DNA from: Bacteroides faecis MAJ27
GTDB lineage: Bacteria > Bacteroidota > Bacteroidia > Bacteroidales > Bacteroidaceae
NCBI RefSeq assembly: GCF_900106755.1
Contig: NZ_FNNN01000003.1
Location: 1 to 64,000 of the forward strand
Direction: 5' to 3'
DNA length: 64,000 nucleotides
Within the stretch, counting starts at the first letter, position 1. Each line of letters starts with the position of its first letter. The translations under genes and the position numbers were made by a program. Of the stretch, positions 35,316 through 45,218 are shown in pieces. Under the pieces are notes generated by a model that worked only from the letters and a program-made list of their open reading frames with translations, was not told where the DNA came from and searched no databases.

Positions 35316-38300
35316 ATGAATAAGAAAATACAACTATTATTATTTTCTTTACTGCTTCTTGGAGCAGGTTCATTACGTGCAGCCATAGACGTAACCAACC
35401 TGCGGACAGAGCAGCTAAAGAATCCATTAGGCATCGATACACGCCAGCCCCGACTGGGTTGGCGTATCGAGTCGGATGAACAGAATGTGATGCAAACTGC
35501 GTATCACATTCTTGTTGCATCTTCCCCGGAGCTATTGGCACAAGGAAAAGGAGATATGTGGGATTCCGGAAAAATAGAAACGGATGCTTCCCAATGGATT
35601 ACCTATCAGGGAGAACCACTGAAGTGCAATGCTCCCTATTACTGGAAAGTAAAAGTATATACCAATAAAGGAGAAGCGAACTGGAGTAACCCGGCTTTCT
35701 GGAGCATGGGGTTATTCAATGAAGCAGACTGGAGAGGCCAATGGATTGGTCTGGACCGGGCAGCTCCGGGCGATAGTGAAACTCAATGGAGCCGCTTGGC
35801 AGCCCGTTATCTTCGCAAAGAATTTGCATTGAAGAAAGAGGTGAAACGAGCCATGGTGCACGTTGCCGGAATGGGGCTGTATGAGTTATTCATCAACGGA
35901 CAACGTATTGGTGACCAAGTGCTGGCACCTGTCCCTACCGATTACCGGAAAACAATTCTATATAATACTTATGATGTCACGTCTCAGCTTCAGAAAGAAA
36001 ATGCAATCGGAGTAACCTTAGGCAACGGTCGTTTTTATACCATGCGCCAGAATTACAAACCGTATAAAATACCTACTTTCGGCTATCCGAAGCTTCGCCT
36101 GAATCTGATTGTAGAGTATACGGATGGAAACAAAGAAACAATCGTCTCGGACATCTCTTGGAAATTAACGACTGAAGGACCGGTCCGCAGCAACAACGAG
36201 TATGATGGCGAAGAATATGACGCACGCAAAGAATTGGGAAACTGGACGTTGACAGGATACGATGATAAGGGGTGGACACCTGCCCAACGCGTCAGCATTC
36301 CCAGTGGAACATTACGTGCACAGATGATACCGGGCATGAAAGTAACGGAAACTCTAAAGCCGCTTTCTATCAAGAAACTTGATGATAAATACATTATGGA
36401 TACCGGCCAAAATCTGGCAGGATGGGTACGCTTCCGTATCAAAGGTCAGGCAGGCGACAGTATTCGCCTTCATTTCGCAGAGCGTTTAGAATCAAATGGG
36501 GAAATCTTTACGAAGAATCTGCGCGATGCGCATTGTACGGATATATATGTAGTTAGCGGACATGAACCGCAAGGTGCAACCTGGGCTCCCAGTTTTGTGT
36601 ATCATGGTTTCCGCTATGTGGAAATCAGTGGGTATCCCGATGCAAAAGTAGAAGATTTCACTGTGGAAGTCGTAGAAGACGAAATGGATCATGTCGGTTC
36701 TTTCTCCTGTTCAGACGAGACATTAAATCAGATCATACGCAACGCATTCTGGGGCATCCGGAGCAATTATAAAGGGATGCCGGTAGACTGCCCGCAACGT
36801 AACGAACGCCAGCCTTGGCTAGGCGATCATGCAATGGGTTGCTGGGGTGAAAGCATGTTCTTCGACAATCATGCGATGTACAACAAATGGGCACGTGATA
36901 TCCGCGAAGCACAGCGCGAAGACGGATGCATCCCCGATGTAGCTCCGGCTTTTTGGAATTACTATTCGGATAATGTGACCTGGCCCGCTACCCTACCCTT
37001 GGTCTGCGATATGCTCTTTACCAACTATGGAGACAAACGCCCGATAGAAGATAATTATCCTGCTATCAAAAAATGGGTATCTCATATCCGTGAGTATTAT
37101 ATGACAAAGGATTACATTATAACCAAAGACAAATATGGTGACTGGTGCGTTCCTCCCGAATCGTTAGAAATGATTCATAGCCAAGATCCTGCCCGCAAAA
37201 CGGATGGTGCACTGATAGCTACCGCTTATTACCTGAAAGTATTGCAATTAATGCATCGTTTTGCCAGCATTCAAGGGTTAACAGCCGACGCTAAAGAGTG
37301 GGAAGACCTGGAACATAAAATGAAAGATGCGTTTAATGCGCGTTTTCTTCATGCGAAGGAAGGAACATCGCTCGTACCCGGTCATACATTGTATCCGGAT
37401 AGTATTTTCTATGGCAATAATACTGTAACAGCGAATATTTTACCGTTAGCCTTCGGTCTTGTGCCCAAGCCATACATTAAGGAAGTGGCCAAGAATGCCG
37501 TTACGACCATTATTACAACGAATAAAGGACATATCAGTACCGGAGTAATCGGTACACAATGGCTAATGCGTGAATTGAGCCGTAGGGGGCATGCAGATGT
37601 AGCATATCTCTTAGCCACCAATGATACATATCCTTCGTGGGGGTATATGGCTGCACAAGGTGCCACTACCATCTGGGAGCTTTGGAACGGTGATACTGCA
37701 AATCCAGGTATGAACAGTGGAAACCACGTGATGCTCTTAGGCGACCTACTTCCCTGGTGCTTCAATAATCTGGCTGGTATCCGTGCCGACCGTTGGAAAT
37801 CCGGCTATAAACATATTGTTTTCCAGCCTGCTTTTGAAATTCAGGAATTGAGTAACGTGGATGCTTCTTATATGAGTATCTATGGAAAGATTACCAGCCA
37901 ATGGAAAAAGACTCCCATGCATCTGGAATGGGATATCGAACTTCCTGCCAATACAACAGGAGAAGTGCACCTGCCGGATGGACAAAAAGAAAAAATAGGT
38001 TCCGGCAAATATCATTTCAGCGTAGATATACCAACACGGAACACCGCCATCATCAGTGATGAATTTCTATATGAAAAAGCTTCTTTCCCCGAATGTCACG
38101 GGGCAACCATTGTGGAGTTGAAAAACGGTGACTTGGTAGCTTCTTTCTTCGGTGGTACCAAAGAACGTAATCCGGATTGTTGCATCTGGGTATGCCGCAA
38201 AGCCAAAGGGGCAAAAGAATGGACAGCTCCCAAACTTGCAGCTGACGGTGTGTTTGCACTCAATGATCCTAATGCTGAGATTGCAGGCATCGACACTGCC

Positions 38301-39185
38301 TGCACACCTGTAAAGGACACAAAAGGGAAACTGACAGCCCGCAGAAAAGCATGCTGGAACCCAGTATTATTCCAAATACCCGGAGGTGACTTGATCTTAT
38401 TCTATAAAATAGGATTAAGTGTAGCCGACTGGACCGGATGGTTGGTTCGTTCCAAAGACGGAGGTAAAACATGGAGCAAGCGTGAAGCACTCCCCCAAGG
38501 ATTTTTAGGTCCTATCAAGAACAAACCCGAATACATCAATGGGCGTATTATCTGTCCATCAAGCAGGGAAGGAAAAGGAGGATGGCGCATCCATTTTGAA
38601 TATTCGGATGATAAAGGTAAAACTTGGAAAACGACGGAATCAGTACCGGCAGAGTTGTCTGTTCCGACTCAGAATCGTAAAAAAGGTGGTATTAACGTAG
38701 ATGACCAAGAGGCAGGAGAAGCTATCCAAGGGAAAGGTGCACAGCCGATTCTCGCCATCCAACCCAGTATTCTAAAACATAAGGATGGAAGATTACAAGT
38801 ACTTTGCCGTACACGTAATGCATTATTGGCAACAGCCTGGAGTAGCGACAATGGTGAAACATGGAATAAAGTGACATTGAGCAATGTCCCGAACAATAAT
38901 TCCGGAACAGATGCTGTAACGATGAGTGACGGACGTCACATACTCATTTACAACAATTTCTCAACACAGCCCGGTACACCGAAAGGACCTCGTACTCCAC
39001 TATGTGTTGCCATTTCAGAGGATGGCATTCATTGGAAACCTGTCCTTACACTGGAAGATAGTCCTATCAGCCAATATTCCTATCCAAGTATTATTCAAGG
39101 TAAAGACGGCAAGTTACATGCGATTTATACTTGGCGTCGCCAACGGATTAAGTATGCGGAAATAGATCCGTCAAAGCTTAAGTAG
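35316..39185 (+). CDS. GH78 alpha-L-rhamnosidase fused to GH33 sialidase-fold Kdo hydrolase (BT1013-like)
   Basis: 1289 residues with a signal peptide (to about residue 22). The N-terminal part (about 25-900) is a full GH78: beta-sandwich domains, (alpha/alpha)6 barrel with DCPQRNERQPWLGD (D491 begins the motif) and E788 in TIWELWNGDT, then a C-terminal beta domain. The last about 380 residues (910-1289) form a six-bladed sialidase-type propeller with Asp-box motifs SKDGGKTW, SDDKGKTW, SSDNGETW and a degenerate SEDGIHW. The counterpart acts on RG-II chain C, L-Rha linked to Kdo: GH78 takes off rhamnose and GH33 releases Kdo. Last gene of the operon, followed by a strong terminator. Confidence 0.92.
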   Translation: MNKKIQLLLFSLLLLGAGSLRAAIDVTNLRTEQLKNPLGIDTRQPRLGWRIESDEQNVMQTAYHILVASSPELLAQGKGDMWDSGKIETDASQWITYQGEPLKCNAPYYWKVKVYTNKGEANWSNPAFWSMGLFNEADWRGQWIGLDRAAPGDSETQWSRLAARYLRKEFALKKEVKRAMVHVAGMGLYELFINGQRIGDQVLAPVPTDYRKTILYNTYDVTSQLQKENAIGVTLGNGRFYTMRQNYKPYKIPTFGYPKLRLNLIVEYTDGNKETIVSDISWKLTTEGPVRSNNEYDGEEYDARKELGNWTLTGYDDKGWTPAQRVSIPSGTLRAQMIPGMKVTETLKPLSIKKLDDKYIMDTGQNLAGWVRFRIKGQAGDSIRLHFAERLESNGEIFTKNLRDAHCTDIYVVSGHEPQGATWAPSFVYHGFRYVEISGYPDAKVEDFTVEVVEDEMDHVGSFSCSDETLNQIIRNAFWGIRSNYKGMPVDCPQRNERQPWLGDHAMGCWGESMFFDNHAMYNKWARDIREAQREDGCIPDVAPAFWNYYSDNVTWPATLPLVCDMLFTNYGDKRPIEDNYPAIKKWVSHIREYYMTKDYIITKDKYGDWCVPPESLEMIHSQDPARKTDGALIATAYYLKVLQLMHRFASIQGLTADAKEWEDLEHKMKDAFNARFLHAKEGTSLVPGHTLYPDSIFYGNNTVTANILPLAFGLVPKPYIKEVAKNAVTTIITTNKGHISTGVIGTQWLMRELSRRGHADVAYLLATNDTYPSWGYMAAQGATTIWELWNGDTANPGMNSGNHVMLLGDLLPWCFNNLAGIRADRWKSGYKHIVFQPAFEIQELSNVDASYMSIYGKITSQWKKTPMHLEWDIELPANTTGEVHLPDGQKEKIGSGKYHFSVDIPTRNTAIISDEFLYEKASFPECHGATIVELKNGDLVASFFGGTKERNPDCCIWVCRKAKGAKEWTAPKLAADGVFALNDPNAEIAGIDTACTPVKDTKGKLTARRKACWNPVLFQIPGGDLILFYKIGLSVADWTGWLVRSKDGGKTWSKREALPQGFLGPIKNKPEYINGRIICPSSREGKGGWRIHFEYSDDKGKTWKTTESVPAELSVPTQNRKKGGINVDDQEAGEAIQGKGAQPILAIQPSILKHKDGRLQVLCRTRNALLATAWSSDNGETWNKVTLSNVPNNNSGTDAVTMSDGRHILIYNNFSTQPGTPKGPRTPLCVAISEDGIHWKPVLTLEDSPISQYSYPSIIQGKDGKLHAIYTWRRQRIKYAEIDPSKLK

Positions 39186-39221
39186 TAGCTGAATAAAAAA
39201 ACAGATTCTCTGTTATAATTA

Positions 39222-39260
39222 TACCGCACTGACAATTATCGTGTCAGCGCGGTATTTTTA
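39222..39260 (+). terminator. Strong terminator of the GH95-to-GH33 operon
   Basis: A long hairpin, TACCGC-ACTGAC / GTCAG-C-GCGGTA, is followed by TTTTTATTATTT. It stands 37 bases beyond the stop codon of the GH78-GH33 gene. Confidence 0.9.
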
Positions 39261-39314
39261 TTATTTACAGGTTTATCAATATTCCTTTACCGAATAAATA
39301 GCATACACCACAAA

Positions 39315-40841
39315 TCAAAAAACAAGACACGCACGGACATAAAGTTTGCTGATCTTATAGTCCCAATCCATGGCACCGACGTAGGTGTCGGCATAGTATG
39401 CGTTGAGAAACGGATCGTAGCCGTCCTCCGAACTTGACCAATACCCCAATTTCCACCCATAGTCATTATCCCCAGTAGCTTTCTTGATAGCGGATAAAAG
39501 ATTAGCCTTATTGTACATCCAATACCAACATTGACCTAGCGAGGGTAAAAACCAGCCACTACTATTCGCAGGGGCAGGATAACTATATTCATAGCCTTCC
39601 GTACCATCCGTTATCCAATAGACAGTGGGAAAAACATCCTTTAAAGTTCTATTCTCACTTTCTGCAAACGAAATAATTCTTTGTGTATTCTTATAACCGT
39701 AGAAACCGATACTCGGCTCACCGCTGTCTATAGCAGCAAGACTCCAAAGCCCCCATGTACAAGCATTTCCTCCATTGGCATCATAAAGCGCAAGAACGTA
39801 ACCATGCACGGTATGCATCTCTGTTATACCATCTTTCTGTTTGTATTTACAATAATCTACCCATTCGCCTCCACTGTCTTTACCCGACTTCAGAACGATA
39901 CCCAAGCAGTCCATATCTGCGGAAAGAGCAGTAACATCGCCGGGAATCAAATAGCCGTTATTACTTTCATCCTTGCAATAAAAATCGCCCATTTGAACTT
40001 TATCCAATGTATAATCACCTATATCTTTTAAAATCGGGGTAAATGTATAACAGGTATTGGCAGATAAATCTGTATAGGGCATCGCACCACTATACATCTC
40101 TTTGTTATATTCATAAAGCCAATGAACCTTTGCCCTTTTCGGAGAAATAATTACCTGATAACTGCCGTCATTCACCTGGTAAGGGAAAAGAGACTCAGTT
40201 CCGATATTGAAACTCACATCACTAATGGAAGAAGGAACATAAGTAAAGTCCCTCCTTCCATTAATTTTGCATTTTATGGAAGGAGACAACGAAAGTAAGG
40301 AATAAGCATGTTCAAATAGTATATCTAATTTTTTTAGCGGTCTACCACTCGTGTCACTCCATACCAACAAATCGGAAGCACGGTAGGCATCCTTGCTGCG
40401 TTGATCACCCTCCGGTAAGAATATTCCTTTTAGACCATCTATGTTAATCACATTATCCGCTTCCTTACTATACGGAAAGTAGGCAAAGTAAACCGTGGCT
40501 TTATTGTCGTAGTATATGGCTGTTTTTCCTTCACCATTGCTGCTGTCGAAGCTCCAAATGCTACCATCATATTTGTAAGGTATGTTGTCGGATAGTACAT
40601 TATTATCTGCATCCAGCACAATGACACCGATACGATCCCCATTTTCGAAAGTGGTTGCACTTCCGCTATCCGTGACACGAATATTGGAGATATCGTTAAT
40701 AGCAAAATCACCAACACGAACATTCAGTTGCAATGCTTCACCGTCTTGCTGCACCATACCCGAATCTATTTTTTCATCACCATTGCAAGCCATGAAGGAT
40801 AATAACGAGAGCAACAACAAATACTTCAAATTCTTTTTCAT
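39315..40841 (-). CDS. Fimbrillin-family (Mfa-like) lipoprotein
   Basis: 508 residues. Lipobox in LLSFMACNGDE marks it as a lipoprotein. Residues about 30-290 fit the fimbrillin-like fold of Bacteroidetes (VRVGDFAINDISNIRVTD, FENGDRIGVIVLD, YYDNKATVYFAYFPYS, NTCYTFTPILKD). The C-terminal part (about 300-508) is the Lcl/DUF1566-like domain with SGWFLPSLGQCWYWMY, GYWSSSEDG and KLYVRACLVF. Such proteins are shaft or tip pilins, or stand-alone surface proteins. No major pilin, anchor or export gene is nearby, so it is an isolated gene convergent with the GH78-GH33 gene. A surface adhesin role is inferred only. Confidence 0.85.
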   Translation of the reverse strand: MKKNLKYLLLLSLLSFMACNGDEKIDSGMVQQDGEALQLNVRVGDFAINDISNIRVTDSGSATTFENGDRIGVIVLDADNNVLSDNIPYKYDGSIWSFDSSNGEGKTAIYYDNKATVYFAYFPYSKEADNVINIDGLKGIFLPEGDQRSKDAYRASDLLVWSDTSGRPLKKLDILFEHAYSLLSLSPSIKCKINGRRDFTYVPSSISDVSFNIGTESLFPYQVNDGSYQVIISPKRAKVHWLYEYNKEMYSGAMPYTDLSANTCYTFTPILKDIGDYTLDKVQMGDFYCKDESNNGYLIPGDVTALSADMDCLGIVLKSGKDSGGEWVDYCKYKQKDGITEMHTVHGYVLALYDANGGNACTWGLWSLAAIDSGEPSIGFYGYKNTQRIISFAESENRTLKDVFPTVYWITDGTEGYEYSYPAPANSSGWFLPSLGQCWYWMYNKANLLSAIKKATGDNDYGWKLGYWSSSEDGYDPFLNAYYADTYVGAMDWDYKISKLYVRACLVF

Positions 40842-41335
40842 ACTCTTTTTTCTATATATTATTAAAAAGTCAAGATGACACGGGTAGAATTCTTATCCGA
40901 CATGTTCTTTGCATGGTCATTATAAAGAGTACTACCTAATATGAAATTCCTCTCGATATCAGAAGCTAGAACTGTTTTTAAGACGTTTAACATTATTCAT
41001 AACCACTAACAGTTTGATATTTTTAACACTATATGCAAGTAAAAAAGTCTCATATTTTAATTACCTGCCAATAGAAATCTCTAGATAATATAAAAAAAAC
41101 AGATCATTATAAGGTTTATTTCCTCAGAAGTCCGGTGTTATAAAGTTATCAAATTCATGATCAATGATAATGTAAACATCAATGTTCTAGATTATTGGGG
41201 AATTACTTATTCATATTCATAATATAACACCAACCCAAGCAAGGGATATTATTATGCTTAGCTTTAAGGTTAAAAGTTGCTCATTTTTCTTCAAAGCACT
41301 GATTTTCAGCAGCCATTATAATGACTCTTGAGTAA
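40842..41335. other. AT-rich intergenic region between divergent genes
   Basis: Nearly 500 bases separate the fimbrillin-like gene from the SDR promoter. The stretch is strongly AT-rich, without a credible coding frame or recognised RNA motif. It presumably contains the promoter of the fimbrillin-like gene, but no consensus -7 box is evident on that strand. Confidence 0.5.
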
Positions 41336-41367
41336 TTTTGCCTTTTCGAATAAATATATTATTTTTG
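41336..41367 (+). promoter_or_regulatory. Near-consensus Bacteroides promoter for SDR gene
   Basis: TTTTG (41336-41340) and TATTTTTG (41360-41367) match the -33 TTTG and -7 TAnnTTTG elements with 19 bases between them. The start codon lies 27 bases downstream, which supports ATG 41395 rather than an earlier start inside the promoter. Confidence 0.7.
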
Positions 41368-41394
41368 TTCCTCAGATTTAAAAATGAAGAACTC

Positions 41395-42282
41395 ATGGCA
41401 GACAATTATATAGAAAGACAGCAAGAGCAATACGAGGCGAGAAAAGCAGCTTGGAAACAAGCGCAAAAATATGGTAAAAAGAAATCGCCATCAACTAACC
41501 AGATAAAATCAGAACAACCGACTGTAATTACTTCAAAGCCGAACTGCTTGAAAAGAAGGGTGTTCGTTACAGGCGGAGCTGAAGGTATCGGCAAGGCTAT
41601 CGTAGCATCTTTCTGCCAAGCCGGGCATCAAGTCGCTTTCTGTGATATTAACGAAGTAGCAGGACAACAAACAGCTCAAAATAGCGGAGCTACATTCTAT
41701 CCGGTCGATGTCAGTGATAAAGATGCACTTGAAAGTTGTATGCAACATATTCTGAAAGAATGGGGAGATATCGATATTATAGTCAACAACGTAGGTATCA
41801 GCAAGTTCTCTCCTATCACAGAAACAAGCGTGGAAGATTTCGACAAAATCCTGTCTATCAATCTGCGTCCGGTTTTCATCACCTCACGTGCACTCGCTAT
41901 CCATCGTAAAGGTCTGTCCACTCCTAATGTATATGGAAGAATTATCAATATTTGCTCTACAAGATATCTGATGAGCGAATCGGGAAGTGAAGGCTATGCT
42001 GCCTCAAAAGGTGGCATTTATTCGCTTACACATGCATTGGCAACATCACTGTCAGAATGGAATATTACTGTAAATTCCATTGCTCCGGGATGGATACAAA
42101 CACAAAATTATGATCAACTCCGACCGGAAGACCATATGCAGCATCCCTCTAAGCGGGTAGGCAAACCCGAAGATATTGCACGTATGTGCCTATTCCTTTG
42201 TCAGGATGAGAACGACTTTATCAATGGCGAGAATATCACTATTGACGGAGGAATGACTAAAAAGATGATATATACAGAATAG
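41395..42282 (+). CDS. Short-chain dehydrogenase/reductase
   Basis: 295 residues from ATG 41395 (MADNYIERQQEQYEARKAAW); an upstream ATG at 41338 lies inside the promoter. Classical SDR motifs are present: nucleotide-binding TGGAEGIG, NNVG, and catalytic Y201-x3-K205 in GYAASKGG with serine upstream. The N-terminal 60 residues are an extra charged, glutamine- and lysine-rich extension with coiled-coil character, absent from most SDRs. Related proteins are annotated 3-oxoacyl-ACP reductase or sugar dehydrogenase. Substrate is unknown; conversion of a released rare sugar is possible but only a guess from position. Convergent with patatin gene, 8 bases apart. Confidence 0.87.
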   Translation: MADNYIERQQEQYEARKAAWKQAQKYGKKKSPSTNQIKSEQPTVITSKPNCLKRRVFVTGGAEGIGKAIVASFCQAGHQVAFCDINEVAGQQTAQNSGATFYPVDVSDKDALESCMQHILKEWGDIDIIVNNVGISKFSPITETSVEDFDKILSINLRPVFITSRALAIHRKGLSTPNVYGRIINICSTRYLMSESGSEGYAASKGGIYSLTHALATSLSEWNITVNSIAPGWIQTQNYDQLRPEDHMQHPSKRVGKPEDIARMCLFLCQDENDFINGENITIDGGMTKKMIYTE

Positions 42283-42290
42283 ATAAAGGC

Positions 42291-43076
42291 TTATGACTCC
42301 TTTCTACCGATTCCATCCAATGCACTTTTGGTAACTTCAACCCCGGTTTTCACAATAGAAGCTGCGTGATTGAATGCAAGCATATCATAAGCATTGCCGG
42401 ACATCTCAATCAAAATATCAGGTTGACAACGATCTATCTGGTAACGGGTGATTTGTTGCATCATCATTCTTGAGGATTCTGTCAATAGATTGTAAGGACT
42501 CATCTTCTTTTTCTTGCCACAATCAATCGGGGCATTTACATCCACTGCAATCAGGATGTCCCCTTCAGTACGCTGCACATGCTTCAGCGGAAGAGGATTT
42601 AAAATTCCCCCGTCAATCAATACCATACCATCTTTCCGCAACGGACGGAAAACCATCGGAATAGAAATGGATGCCCGGATGGCCTCATGCAGACTTCCTC
42701 TGTCAAACCTTACTTCCTGATCACATACAATATCCGTAGCCATTGCCACATAAGGAATCGGCAGGTCTTCGATATTCATATCCGGAATGATCTGTTTTAA
42801 TTCTTTGATGAAGCGGTCACCTTTTACCAGCCCGTCCCGACTTAAGGTTAAGTCGGCCAGTTCCCACATTTTACGCTTATCCCAGCTATACAACCATTCT
42901 TTACACTCCTCCATCTTTCCCGAAGCATACATCGCTCCTACCATCGCTCCCATTGAACTTCCTGCAATAGAAGTTATCTCATAATTATGACGGAGCAATT
43001 CTTCGATGGCTCCAATATGTGCAATACCCCGTGCACCACCCATAGAAAGTACTAATGCGACTTTTTGCTTATTCAT
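42291..43076 (-). CDS. Patatin-like phospholipase
   Basis: 261 residues, no signal peptide. The patatin catalytic dyad is clear: oxyanion loop SMGGARGIAHIGAIE, nucleophile S41 in GSSMGAM and D155 in LIDGGILNPLP. Compact bacterial patatins of this type are cytosolic or inner-membrane-associated acyl hydrolases of the RssA group. The physiological lipid substrate is not known. It lies between SDR and the esterase operon with no visible functional connection to pectin use. A long stem-loop lies between its start and the upstream PME-type gene. Confidence 0.9.
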   Translation of the reverse strand: MNKQKVALVLSMGGARGIAHIGAIEELLRHNYEITSIAGSSMGAMVGAMYASGKMEECKEWLYSWDKRKMWELADLTLSRDGLVKGDRFIKELKQIIPDMNIEDLPIPYVAMATDIVCDQEVRFDRGSLHEAIRASISIPMVFRPLRKDGMVLIDGGILNPLPLKHVQRTEGDILIAVDVNAPIDCGKKKKMSPYNLLTESSRMMMQQITRYQIDRCQPDILIEMSGNAYDMLAFNHAASIVKTGVEVTKSALDGIGRKES

Positions 43077-43154
43077 ATACTATACGTTTCTGTTAGTTGT
43101 CTACAAATTAACACATTTCCTGCGAAAAAGATGTCCGGCTAACTCTATTTTTCA

Positions 43155-43228
43155 CATAATGTATGATACACCAAGAGCAGCAATCCTCTTTTTCCAAAGG
43201 TATTGCCGCTCTTAATGTACATTATATG
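43155..43228 (-). other. Long stem-loop between PME-type and patatin genes
   Basis: Inner arms AAGAGC-x-GCAAT (43173-43184) and ATTGC-x-GCTCTT (43202-43213) and outer arms CATAATGTA (43155-43163) and TACATTATATG (43218-43228) nest. The single inner mismatch is A/C on the plus strand but becomes a G-U wobble on the minus-strand RNA, so the structure probably works there. No U tract follows. It could stabilise or end the operon transcript. Confidence 0.6.
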
Positions 43229-43253
43229 ATTATCTCTTATTCCTAACTAAGGT

Positions 43254-45218
43254 TTATTTCTTTCCCTGTGCTTTTTTCTCTGCGTTCCTTTTATTCACAT
43301 AATCCTTAAACATCTGGCGCCAGTTACGCCCATGTTCGTTAAAATACTGTTCGCATTTAGTTTTATAGATTTCGAAGATAGCAGAAATCTGTTTCATGTT
43401 CTTGTAGTCAATAGCCTGCTCACGAGCCAGCTTCAGTTGTTCCAGGACAAATGCTGTTTCTTCTTCCGTCATATCAGGTACAATAGCCTGATATCCTTTT
43501 AGAGTGAATGCAACTTTTCCAACAGTATATTTATCAAGGATCTGTTCCACCTGTTCTTCTGTCAATACCCTGCGCAAGTCTTTCATCAACTTTTCATGTA
43601 TCTCTTTCGGCATAGCAGAGTCAGCAATCATTTCACGGTCAAGTTTACTCAATAGTTTGCCTGTCAACGGATTGATGCCGGCAGGAATCGTGGTATAAGG
43701 ATGGTCATTGTGCCAATCGCGAACCTTACGCAGATGATTGTAAATAGTAGTAATTGCAAATCCGGCTTTACTCTCGTCATTCAGGTTCAGTGAGGCTACC
43801 CAGTCCATCGCTTTCTTTTCAAGAGAAGTATCCGAGTTTAGTCTGGCAAATACTTTCTTGTCAAAATAAGCTGCTACTTTATCGAAAGAACGAATGGCGC
43901 CCTCCGGTAATAGCTCTCCCTTCTCTCCAAAACTATACATGGCAGCTTCGGGTTCAATAGTAACTTTACTTTCATCCAGTTTCTTCTTGTCCAAATGAAA
44001 CACATCGGCAAAAAAATCATAAACAGCATTTCGTTTATTCGGGCCAAAATCGTGTTTCTCATTGGGAAGGTGTACATTTGTAACCTTATCCTTTGCATGG
44101 TAGAAACCATAAATACGTTGCAGATAAGGAAATTCTAACGTAGGAACACTGGCTGTCCAATCTCCGCCATCAGAAACAATCAGTTGTGGAAGCGGAGCAA
44201 ATGTCGCAGCCAATTCTGCGTTACAAGTGCCTCCTGCCGAGAGCTGAATAGGCATGCCACTTTCGCAGGGACATCCCCCGTCGAAATGGGAAGCCAGGCT
44301 CACTACCGGAGCAGAAGCCGTAAAACGATCATCCAATACACTTAGTAACACTGTATGTGTACCACCACCGGAACCACCATTCGCTCCGATACGACCGGTA
44401 TCAATATCTTTCCGGGAAGCAAGCATATAATCAAGAATCAGCAAACCATTCATCGCCTGAATAGTATGCGCCGCACTGCTACGATGCGCCGCACTGCCAA
44501 CCTGTAATATAGATTCTCCCCATCCGAATAAGTCATAATCCACACAAATAGCTCCCATACGGGCCAAAGTGCCCATGCGCTGTTGCTGATCCTCACGATA
44601 ACGTCCACCGCCGAAATGTCCGTTCGGGCATATAATCAGTGCATGCTTCCCTTTTGATTGAGGGGTGTAAATAGAGCCGCAGACATACAATCCGGGAAGT
44701 GTTTCAAGTGCAAAGTTCTGTACAGTATAGCCATCAAACTTTCGTATTTTCGAGAGAATAGCCTCCGACTTAACACATTGGGCCAACATAGCATCAATGC
44801 CCAAACGCTGACGGACTTCTTTCTTCAAAGAATCCGCACGCAATCCGAATGTTTGCTTATCAGCATAAAGGGTGTTCAGATACGCCAACATCTTTTCCCC
44901 ATCCTCATCCGTCCGACGGGGATATTCGTAAGCTTTCAACTTATACATATTTCCCTTCTGCTTGACAAACTTGTAGTCAAAAGGTGCAAGTACATTTGTC
45001 AGCGACTCTTCCACTGAATAAGGACGAATACGGAAATCAGCGTAAGACAATACTTTGCCTACTGTATCAATATCGTATTTCAAGCGGACTCCAAAACGAT
45101 TTTGAATATCCGTCAGAACTTCATTTAAGGGACGGGCAAATTCCGTCTCATATCTTTGTGTTTGCGCCTCTGCCGAAAGGGATGCGGCAAGCAGCATTGT
45201 GAAAAGTATCCGTTTCAT
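43254..45218 (-). CDS. Pectin methylesterase-type alpha/beta-hydrolase with DUF3826-like C-terminus (BT1017-like)
   Basis: 654 residues with a signal peptide (MKRILFTMLLAASLSAEA). Residues about 22-100 resemble a secretin/TonB short N-terminal (STN-like) domain (LNEVLTDIQNRFGVRLKYD). The alpha/beta-hydrolase core (about 110-430) has nucleophile S283 in NGGSGGGTH and H389 in EKHDFG. The B. thetaiotaomicron counterpart was reported as a methylesterase acting on pectic backbone and important for pectin use. Residues about 465-640 align by eye with the separate DUF3826 protein of this cluster (shared L-x-L-x-D, TEEQVEQI, T-x-GKV, P-x-MTEEE, LAREQAID patterns). Start adjoins the GH28 stop directly, so translation may be coupled. 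Last gene of the minus-strand cluster. Confidence 0.88.
   Translation of the reverse strand: MKRILFTMLLAASLSAEAQTQRYETEFARPLNEVLTDIQNRFGVRLKYDIDTVGKVLSYADFRIRPYSVEESLTNVLAPFDYKFVKQKGNMYKLKAYEYPRRTDEDGEKMLAYLNTLYADKQTFGLRADSLKKEVRQRLGIDAMLAQCVKSEAILSKIRKFDGYTVQNFALETLPGLYVCGSIYTPQSKGKHALIICPNGHFGGGRYREDQQQRMGTLARMGAICVDYDLFGWGESILQVGSAAHRSSAAHTIQAMNGLLILDYMLASRKDIDTGRIGANGGSGGGTHTVLLSVLDDRFTASAPVVSLASHFDGGCPCESGMPIQLSAGGTCNAELAATFAPLPQLIVSDGGDWTASVPTLEFPYLQRIYGFYHAKDKVTNVHLPNEKHDFGPNKRNAVYDFFADVFHLDKKKLDESKVTIEPEAAMYSFGEKGELLPEGAIRSFDKVAAYFDKKVFARLNSDTSLEKKAMDWVASLNLNDESKAGFAITTIYNHLRKVRDWHNDHPYTTIPAGINPLTGKLLSKLDREMIADSAMPKEIHEKLMKDLRRVLTEEQVEQILDKYTVGKVAFTLKGYQAIVPDMTEEETAFVLEQLKLAREQAIDYKNMKQISAIFEIYKTKCEQYFNEHGRNWRQMFKDYVNKRNAEKKAQGKK

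Noticed and set aside
38060..39185. GH33-like part as a bacterial sialidase for host mucin
   Set aside because: Asp boxes are typical of the fold, but fusion to GH78 inside an RG-II operon fits Kdo hydrolysis better than sialic acid release.
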